DNA of 64,000 nt from Adiantum capillus-veneris (Eukaryota; Streptophyta; Polypodiopsida; Polypodiales; Pteridaceae). The notes under the pieces were generated by a model. The model had not been told where the DNA came from and ran no database searches. It saw only the letters and a program-made list of their open reading frames with translations. The first letter of the stretch is position 1, and every line of letters begins with the position of its first letter. The position numbers were made by a program, and so were the translations under genes. Below, in pieces: positions 56,801 to 64,000 of this stretch. The DNA lies in NCBI GenBank assembly GCA_014529385.2, contig CM043944.1, positions 57,667,268 through 57,731,267 of the forward strand, written 5' to 3'.

Positions 56801-58873
56801 ATGGGGGTTGCGTGTATGGAAGGGTGTGTAAGAACCGCTGATTTTGTACACACAAACACACTTCTTTTGGAAAATCCACTCAGACACAGAGATCCGTTTT
56901 CTCCCTCAGCACCACTGGTTTTGTGTTCACAGAGCACCGCCCAGAAAGCAGCAATAAAGGCTACACAAGCAAACATGGAGTTGAAGAGAACGAGTCTTTC
57001 TTTTGTGAGCTCAATTAAAGACTGTGTTAAGAAGAAGGATTTGTACCAAGGCAGTAGGATACATGCTGATATTTGCGATAGTGGGCTACTTGAAAAGAAC
57101 CCATACTTTGGAAACCTGTTGGTGAGTATGTATGTCAAGTGCGGTGCACTTGTCAGGGCGCAACAAGTCTTTGACGAGCTTCCTTTGCGGGACGTCATCT
57201 CTTGGAACACATTGATTGCAGGATATGTCCAACAGGGGCAGGGCCAGGAAGCTCTGGGCTGTTTTCAGCAGATGCAAAGCGAGGGCCTCTCTCCAGATGC
57301 AATCACATATGCGTGCATCTTGAAGGCATGTGGCTCTACGCAAGATGCTGATATAGGCACAAAAATTCACGATGATATTGTTAGTCAAGGGCTGTTGCAA
57401 AAAAATGTCATGCTTGGCACTGCCTTGGTCGATATGTATGCCAAATGTGGTGTACTTCAGAAAGCACAAAAAGTGCTCGAGGAACTTCCTGTCCGGAATG
57501 TCGTGTCTTGGAGTGCATTGATTGCAGGATATGCGCAACAGGAGCAGGGTCAGAAAGCTCTAGGCTGTTTTCAGCGGATGCAAAGCGAGGGCCTCTCTCC
57601 AGATGCAATCACGTACGTGTGCATCTTGAAGGCATGTGGATCTACGCAAGATGCTGATATGGGCACAAAAATTCATGCTGATATTGTTAGTCAGGAGCTG
57701 TTGCAAAAAAACATCGTGCTTGGCAATGCCTTAGTTGATATGTATGCAAAATGTTGTTTACTTAAGAAAGCACAAAGAGTGCTTGAGGAGCTTCGTGTTA
57801 GGGACATTGTATCGTGGAATGCACTGATTGCAGGATATGCCCAACAAGGGCAGGGCAAGGAAGCTCTTGGCTGTTTTAAGCAGATGCAAAGCGAGGGCCT
57901 TTCTCCAAATGCAATCACCTATGCGTGCATTTTGAAGGCATGTGGCTCTATGCAAGATGCTGATATGGGCATAAGAATTCATGCTGATGTTGTTAGTCAG
58001 GGGCTGTTGCAAAACCATGTCATGCTTGGCAATGCCTTGGTTGACATGTATGCCAAATGTGGTGCTCTTCAAAAAGCACGAAAGGTGCTTGAGGAGCTCT
58101 CTCTCTGGGACGTCGTCTCTTGGAATGCATTGATTGCGGGATACGCCCAACAGGGGCAGGGCCGGGAAGGTCTGGGCTGTTTTCAGCGGATGCAAAGTGA
58201 GGGCCTCTCTCCAAATGCAGTTACCTACGTCTGCATCTTGAAGGCATGTGGCTCTATGCAAGATGTTGATATGGGCATAAAAATTCATGATGATATTGCT
58301 AGTGATGGGCTGTTGCAAAAAAATGTTGTGCTTGGCAATGCCTTGGTCGATATGTATGCCAAATGTGGTGCACTTCAGAAAGCACAAAAAGTGCTTGAGG
58401 AGCTTCCTGTCCGGAATGTCGTCTCTTGGAGTGCATTGATTGCGGGATACGCACAACAGGAGCAGGGTCAGAAAGCTTTAGGCTGTTTTCAGCGGATGCA
58501 AAGCGAGGGCCTCTCTCCAGATGCAATCACCTACGCGTGCATCTTGAAGGCATGTGGCTCTACACAAGATGCAGATATGGGCATAAAATTTCACGCTGAT
58601 ATTGTTAGTCAGGGGCTGTTGAAAAAAGATGTCGTGCTTGGCAATGCCTTGGTTGACATGTTTGCTAAATGTGGTGCACTTCAGAAAGCACAAAAAGTGC
58701 TTGACGAGCTTCGTGTCCGGAACGTTGTGTCGTGGAATGCACTGATTGCAGGATATGCCGAACATGGGCATCGCCAGGAAGCTCTGGGTTGTTTTCAGCG
58801 GATGCAAAGCGAGTGTCTCTTTCCAAATTCAGTCACCTATACTTTTGTCTTGAAGGCTATGCTTACATCTTGA
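56801..58873 (+). CDS. PLS-class pentatricopeptide repeat (PPR) protein
   Basis: 690 codons, intronless, ATG at 56801; a second ATG at 56975 starts MELKRTSLSF. The first ~58 residues could be an organelle presequence. From residue ~64 it is all PPR triplets of L (35), S (31) and P (36) motifs, 102 residues each: one diverged triplet, five near-identical ones (residues ~167-676), then the start of another L motif. Typical blocks are 'ITYACILKACGSTQDADIG', 'LGNALVDMYAKCGALQKAQ' and 'VVSWNALIAGYAQQGQG'. PPR proteins bind organelle RNA, one base per motif; PLS types usually act in C/U editing through E/DYW tails. No such tail is here. The ORF ends in a ~20-base imperfect duplication that shifts the frame; the other frame adds 'YILKACCITRDADIHDEM' and stops at 58932. 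Confidence 0.9.
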   Translation: MGVACMEGCVRTADFVHTNTLLLENPLRHRDPFSPSAPLVLCSQSTAQKAAIKATQANMELKRTSLSFVSSIKDCVKKKDLYQGSRIHADICDSGLLEKNPYFGNLLVSMYVKCGALVRAQQVFDELPLRDVISWNTLIAGYVQQGQGQEALGCFQQMQSEGLSPDAITYACILKACGSTQDADIGTKIHDDIVSQGLLQKNVMLGTALVDMYAKCGVLQKAQKVLEELPVRNVVSWSALIAGYAQQEQGQKALGCFQRMQSEGLSPDAITYVCILKACGSTQDADMGTKIHADIVSQELLQKNIVLGNALVDMYAKCCLLKKAQRVLEELRVRDIVSWNALIAGYAQQGQGKEALGCFKQMQSEGLSPNAITYACILKACGSMQDADMGIRIHADVVSQGLLQNHVMLGNALVDMYAKCGALQKARKVLEELSLWDVVSWNALIAGYAQQGQGREGLGCFQRMQSEGLSPNAVTYVCILKACGSMQDVDMGIKIHDDIASDGLLQKNVVLGNALVDMYAKCGALQKAQKVLEELPVRNVVSWSALIAGYAQQEQGQKALGCFQRMQSEGLSPDAITYACILKACGSTQDADMGIKFHADIVSQGLLKKDVVLGNALVDMFAKCGALQKAQKVLDELRVRNVVSWNALIAGYAEHGHRQEALGCFQRMQSECLFPNSVTYTFVLKAMLTS
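57301..58830 (+). repeat. Five tandem 306-bp PPR triplet units
   Basis: The same coding phrase starts at 57301, 57607, 57913, 58219 and 58525, and a sixth partial unit starts at 58831; every interval is exactly 306 bases. Units are highly similar at DNA level, including silent positions. Confidence 0.97.
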
Positions 58874-59203
58874 AGGCATGTTGCATTACACGAGATGCTG
58901 ACATTCATGATGAGATGATCAAATCAAGCTAGAGGGGATCCACTTCTAATTGGTTGAATTTCCAATCCACAAAGCCCGTCACTCAAGTGCTGCCCAAATA
59001 TGGATGAAGAAAACACAAGGGGCAAGCAAGCAAGCTAGAAAGGTTAGAAACTACTACATGGTAGTGTCTCAATGTTGGTATCACCCTTACAGAGTGAAAT
59101 TGTGCTTGAATGCAAAAGTGGAGCTAGCATATGATGCATTGCTTTACTTGATAAAAATCCAAAGAAGAATCTAGTCTGAGGTCTCTCAACATATTTGGAG
59201 GAT

Positions 59204-59400
59204 ACTGTCCCCATTTGAAGTGTAGACTAGCAATGTCGTCATTTTGAGGAAACTGAATCTCACTTGGCAAGTCCAGGGAATTTACATGTTGATGTGGTCC
59301 TTGGTCAACCATGGATGGACCTCCATCAATGCGACAATGCTATTCTTATCTGCTCCAAATTCACATGGAGAACTTTTCCAGACACCACAAGTGAAGGATC
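59204..59400 (+). pseudogene. Possible gypsy protease remnant
   Basis: One frame reads 'SPGNLHVDVVLGQPWMDLHQ' and 'AILICSKFTWRTFP'. The VDVVLGQPWM block is like the C-terminal signature of LTR-element proteases (D-V-x-L-G-x-P-W). No active-site Asp motif was found upstream. Open but unrecognised frames continue to about 60170 (for example SQGYFGEVLQFDLRANR), which may belong to the same decayed element. Confidence 0.35.
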
Positions 59401-60174
59401 ATGTGGCTCGATAAATATCTTCATCCCCACCGATTGAAAGTGAAACGTCAGCTTCCATTTCTGAATATAGCCAATTTGAGATGGGCAAGCGTAATTTCCA
59501 AGGGGATGGACAACTTGGCACTGGATTCCTCAGCTCCACTGGTGGCTAGGACATTACATTACATAAAAAAAGCCAAGAAACAGATTTATGAACCAAAGTA
59601 CCCTTCACACAGGACAAGGGCGAAGCCAACTCCAGGTGATGAAAGCACTAGTCCAAGATAAATAAGTGACGGTCTTGAGCCTCTATGGGCTGAAGGCGAG
59701 TCAAGACAGAAGAACAGTTCAACAGGGTGGCTTACTCCAAAGAAGTCGTTGGAGGCACAAGGATATTATGAAGGTCAAATGAAGTTGTCGCACCAAAACT
59801 ACACCTTAGTGTCAACAGGTTGCAATCCAAGATTAACAATTCCACAAAGAGGCATGAAAATAAAGGCAAACACAGGTTAGGACCATCTCAAAAGATGCGA
59901 CAAGTATCTACAAACATGAAGATTGCACGGGTGCTACTTCTATGGCCTCTCACACAGCACAGTCATCCGAAACCAAGGCAATTGTGACTACCAAAGGACC
60001 AAACCAAAATTTGCAAGGTACAGGATCTTTAGTCCTAATAGCAAAATACTTGGCTTCAAAGGGCTGGAAGTGCTATGCAGTCTTCAAGATCTTCCGTCTC
60101 AAGGCTACTTCGGAGAAGTTCTACAATTTGATCTTCGAGCAAATCGCATGATGTATTTTCATTACTAAATGTTG

Positions 60175-61606
60175 GCTACAGTGAACGACAATTACATCAA
60201 ACCAATTCAAGCCACACCAAATAGAGGACAATAACGATTATGCCAATAACATGTCAGTTTCTTAATTTACTTCCATGCCAGAATCAATGATGCTGTACTT
60301 TGTCAAGATTCTAAATGATAAAACAGATTGAAATGATTAAATGCTAGCATTTAAACCTTAAAAAAATGACACACCAATATAGTTGATAGTCTTACTCTCA
60401 CAATTTTGATGGTAATATAAATGGTTGATCCAAGTAAACATAGACATGTACTCAATTAGTTGGAATACACATTCCTCTTTTGTTTACATATGGATGTCAC
60501 ATTTTTTCAATCTCCATCAGGGTTAAATATATTTGTTTATGCTTGTATGATGATTAGAATATCCACAAGAAATTGCAAAGAGACGATATGGTGATATAGG
60601 TTTGATGGTATGTAGTAGTGATGAGGCGAAAGTCTCGTTCATGTCGATACATATATGTATACACACACCCCTCATGAGTCGTCACTGTAGACTCAGAAAT
60701 GTCAATCAAAGTGAATGTCAAGATACCAACTATTGCATATGCTTCAAAGTGGAAGAAAAACTCGACCAAATGAAGAACTTTATTAGACATGCAAATAAAT
60801 ATATTTGGATCACCTTTATCACTTCATGACTACGATTTATTAATTGTTCTTTGTACGGGATTATTGATGCATGCTTTCATGCAACTTAAGGTATGTATGG
60901 ATATGTGCATGTCTTTGATGTTAAGTGGATTTCTCATTCAGACAAGTCTATATAGTGGTTCTCCAGGGAGCTCGGGGTCCAAAATATGGACCCAATTATT
61001 TGGTTATTTTTCTCAAGTCTAGCTATTAGTTAAGGATAAGTCTCATACAATATCTAGATTTTACGGATGGTGTCCATGTCTCTTAAATGTGTGGAAAAGG
61101 CATCATTTATAGATCTTAAGTATGTTGAGATTTTAGTCTAGTGAAATAAGATTACGATTGGAAAGGATAGAGGTCTCTCTCACTTCTATTGCTTGTATCT
61201 TTGCTTATCTAAATTGGAAAGGACCTACACTAAAAGTTGGGATTCTCACTATTTGAAATTTTTCTATGGATTGAATGCATGAGTTCATGGATCGATACCT
61301 TTATCCCATTTGTCTTGTTGCACAAATTCATGGACACCAAATCTATAATTGTCTTTCAAGTAAAGTACCACACTGCTCGCCAATTACTTGAATATTTTCA
61401 TTTTTAATAGAGAGTGTTTCTCATTCTTCTCGATAGGGTTTTCACACCCCATGTAAAATTAGACCTACCTAACACCTAGTGGTATACAAGTCATTGGGCG
61501 TGTGGATCACCTTTGCCATCCGAGCACATAACATTGAACTTGGAAATCCTTCACTGAATCAAGTGGGGTGAAGACTTAGATCTGGTAGGACACTTTCAGT
61601 TCTAAG
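60175..61606. other. AT-rich non-coding stretch
   Basis: Only short ORFs without recognisable sequence. Nothing else supported. Confidence 0.45.
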
Positions 61607-61802
61607 AAGCCCCTTCAATTGACATGTGAGGCCAAGGTTTGAGTGGGACTCGAGTGGGGGCTGCCCTATAAGTAGAGGGTAGGATGACTGGGTGGAGTAT
61701 CACTTCTTAAGCCCCTTCACTTGACATGTGAGGCCAAGGGCTGCGAGGGACTTGCACGGGGGACTACGCTATAAGTAGAGGATATGATGACTAGGTGGAG
61801 GA
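61607..61802 (+). repeat. 102-bp-period tandem duplication
   Basis: AAGCCCCTTCA(A/C)TTGACATG starts at 61607 and again at 61709. Each unit ends with CTATAAGTAGAGG(G/A)TA and ATGACTGGGTGGAG-like sequence. The TATA-like motif suggests a promoter or LTR fragment. Confidence 0.85.
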
Positions 61803-62059
61803 TCTCTCAGTTGTATTAGAGCTTAGGTTAGCAATTCTATTTTGGAAAAAACTCGCATGCATGCAACACGTGGAGCATGCAACTTTGGTGAAGGAGACGA
61901 AACTTGAAGCAATCCCACCATCAAGGTCATGTGTGCAAAGTCTCTAGTGCACACACACACGTGAGACTTTTGGCATTCACCAAATTTCTGGCTCTCTAGC
62001 TTTGCGGATTCATGATGCTCTAAAGGTTCATTCTTTTTTATTTTCTCAAAACTCACAAT

Positions 62060-62960
62060 TGTGAGTGAATTATATTGAGCAGCCGAAAAAATTACAAGGT
62101 TTTGTAATGCTCATGTTAAGCCATGACAACATCCAGGAATCATAATTACAATGGCTATTAGGGCAGCCACTCCTACCGATGGCCAAGGTTTGCCTCCGTC
62201 CCAAGTATTCCGTTTGCGGACAACAAGGCACAAGTAGTCCTAGACCAATCCTCCGAGTGCCCATATAAGCACTTTGCTTTCCAGTATAATTTCTGCAAAG
62301 CTTACCACCGCCCGAGTGCCCATATAAGCACTTTGCTTTCCAGTATAATTTCTGCGAAGCTTGCCACCTCAAATCCTCCTTCAAAAACTCGGCTGTTCCT
62401 TGTTTGCCATACATTATGAAAGAAGAAGTATCTGACAATCTGAGTGCTGACGAGGAGTGCAGGACTACCTGAGTTTTTACCTTCAAAGCATAGGTCAGTC
62501 TTGAAAAAACTAATTTTCCATGTTCTCTGGACCCACTTGTATACTTTCCGTGCGAGGCCTTTTATAGCTGGGTAGTCCATGAAAAGGTGGGCCAGATCTT
62601 CACTAGTCAACCTGCACCCCTAGCATCAATCTGACCCAATCCCTCTCTCCTGAATCTTCACCCCCGTCTCGGTAGAGCACCCCAAATAACCTTCCATAAG
62701 AAAGCCTTAATGTACTGTGGAACCTTTGGCTTCCATATGTTCTCCATTACATGCTCCCACCTTTCCTCCGGCCATTGCTTTTTGCATAGCTTATTAAGGG
62801 GGATAGACCAATTCTTCTTTTGCATCATTGTCTGATAAATGATTTTAGTATGGGGTTTCCACAAGATGCTGCTTCCTGGCCATTTCTAGGCTTTCCAGTC
62901 CAACTCCGAGTCACAGATTGGCATCACTAGATTGTCAAGTTCTTTCATTCTTGCAAAAAA
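62060..62960 (-). pseudogene. L1-like LINE ORF2, C-terminal (zf-RVT) fragment
   Basis: On the minus strand: 'ARMKELDNLVMPICDSELDW', then TAG where Trp is expected, 'WPGSSILWKPHTKII', and 'WKPKVPQYIKAFLWKVIWG', the typical lead-in to the RT zinc-binding domain of plant LINEs. It continues with a TGA and TAG in the Cys-rich part, then 'RLTSEDLAHLFMDYPAIKGL' and 'ARKVYKWVQRTWKISF'. A 59-base tandem duplication (62253 and 62312) repeats 'FAEIILESKVLIWALG' and shifts the frame. RT and endonuclease are not in the window, so this is a 5'-truncated dead copy, as usual for LINEs. Confidence 0.75.
62253..62367 (-). repeat. 59-bp tandem duplication in the LINE fragment
   Basis: CCGAGTGCCCATATAAGCAC occurs at 62253 and 62312, each followed by TTTGCTTTCCAGTATAATTT. 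Only a few differences between the copies. Confidence 0.93.
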
Positions 62961-63059
62961 AATTTATAGCGAACAAAGTTATTATCGATTGATGGCTTTG
63001 AGACTTTTAATTCAAAGAATATTCTCAAGGAAAAACACACACGTAACAATTAAGCCACC

Positions 63060-63290
63060 AAGGCTCGCTTCGAGCGTATGCAAGGTCAGGCCTTGTATTG
63101 ATAGATTTTGAAAATAAATTGATAGATTTTGAAAATAAATTTTATGAAAGCTTTCAAGTAAGGGGTACCCAATCATTTTAAAGGCTCGCTTAGAGTGTAT
63201 GCAAGGTCAGGCCTTGTATTGATAGATTTTAAAAATAAATTTTATGAAAGCTTTCAAGTATGGGGTACCCAATCATTTTAAAGATTTTAT
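63060..63290. repeat. About 121-bp tandem duplication
   Basis: AGGCTCGCTT(C/A)GAG(C/T)GTATG starts at 63060 and 63181, each followed by 'GGTCAGGCCTTGTATTGATA' and ending in GGGGTACCCAATCATTTTAAAG. The first unit has an extra 24 bases (GATAGATTTTGAAAATAAAT doubled). Confidence 0.9.
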
Positions 63291-64000
63291 TAAGAAGAAT
63301 CATCAAAGATCCCTGCTGGCAAACATGTCGTAGGACGGGCTCGCAGGCACGATGCTGCGCAGGAATTGAAAGGAAAAGAAATGGAAAGAGGGGAGGGGTT
63401 GGGGGGAGGCTACGACGAAGTAGGAGGCAACGACGAAGTAGGGACGAAGCAAGAGCGAAGGCGGGACGACGTAGGGCAAGGAACCCATGCCTTTTATAAA
63501 AAAAATAACAAATCCCCATCAATTGCAGCATCGAGTGCGAAGGCATCTGGTTAGACGAGCTCATGAAGAGACAAATTTTCCATTGTCTCAGGTTTGAAAC
63601 TGCAGCGCGCCTTCATTTTAGATGAGGTTCTCCTTAGGAGGAAAGTATTGGATTCGAAGGAATCTGTTGAACAAATTGAATATAATAAAGATGAGCCAAT
63701 AGGAGCCTATCAGTAGCTACAAAAGGTAATTTTGGCCGGGATTTTGGAGAGGGCATCGACATCGACATCGACATTGATTTGCTTAAAGTTCTTTCAATTT
63801 TGGAGATTGATTTGGCATGGCCAATTGCTCACCTTAAATTGGAGTTTGAAGACTATTTGGGAAAAAAGCTTTTTAGGACGATTTTTATACAAGGTATTCA
63901 ATGTTTCATAGCAATGCACTATCAGGCCAAGGACTAGGCCAAGGGCCACGACTCACATGCGGCTAAAGGGTCTATATACAGCAAGCCAAGGGCTTATATA
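63291..64000. other. Non-coding, purine-rich start
   Basis: 63366-63480 is purine-rich with imperfect ACGACGAAGTAGG repeats; the Arg-rich ORFs across it are not credible. The rest has no recognised feature. The final bases (CTAAAGGGTCTATATACAGC) could begin another element that runs off the window. Confidence 0.4.

Noticed and set aside
56422-57210. 262-codon minus-strand ORF upstream of and overlapping the PPR start
   Set aside because: No recognisable domain, overlaps the PPR gene antisense, and codon content is not convincing.
57086-58807. Long minus-strand ORFs opposite the PPR gene
   Set aside because: They repeat with the 306-bp period and are antisense shadows of the PPR coding repeats.

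Overview
This is a stretch of plant nuclear DNA made almost entirely of transposable elements, with one good host-type gene candidate, a PPR gene at 56.8-58.9 kb. The evidence for a plant is the Ty1/copia and Ty3/gypsy retrotransposons with plant-type primer-binding sites, hAT and CACTA-type transposases, an L1-like LINE, a plant-type FCP1/NIF-like phosphatase family and a PLS-class pentatricopeptide repeat array. The wording of the PPR repeats and the many long GA/CT tracts resemble homosporous ferns such as Ceratopteris or Adiantum; that placement is my inference. No bacterial-type operon, rRNA gene or functional tRNA gene is visible.

Layout. 0-3.4 kb: a tRNA-like segment, a GA tract, and the 3' end of a minus-strand LTR element with an unrecognised ~296-codon ORF beside its polypurine tract. 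3.6-12.8 kb: a plus-strand chimera whose 5' half (LTR, PBS, gag, protease) is Ty3/gypsy-like and whose 3' half (integrase, RT, RNase H, LTR) is Ty1/copia; it is broken by stops and frameshifts. 13.8-22 kb: gypsy-type gag/protease remnants on both sides of one ~2.9-kb LTR, in a permuted order. 22.4-32 kb: blocks of a ~68-bp satellite with a palindromic core, containing two broken FCP1/NIF-like phosphatase copies and a ~2.6-kb solo-type LTR. 32-37.4 kb: a minus-strand gypsy element lacking integrase. 37.4-44.3 kb: a hAT transposase pseudogene split by a nearly complete copia element (37956-43121, TSD CATTC). 44.5-47.8 kb: a CACTA-like element with a Transposase_24-type ORF and a 77-bp inverted repeat. 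47.97-54.3 kb: a copia solo LTR (TSD AAAGC) split by a 5.67-kb non-coding LTR element (TSD CATTA). 56.8-58.9 kb: the PPR gene, with five tandem 306-bp triplets. 59-64 kb: a protease-like remnant, tandem duplications and a degenerate LINE fragment.

Insertion order can be read from the target-site duplications. The copia element entered an existing hAT gene. The non-coding LTR element entered an LTR that had already become a solo LTR. Several inactivating changes (catalytic Asp/Glu to Asn/Lys, Trp to stop) look like G-to-A transitions at former CTG sites, the pattern expected if CHG-methylated, silenced repeats decay by cytosine deamination.
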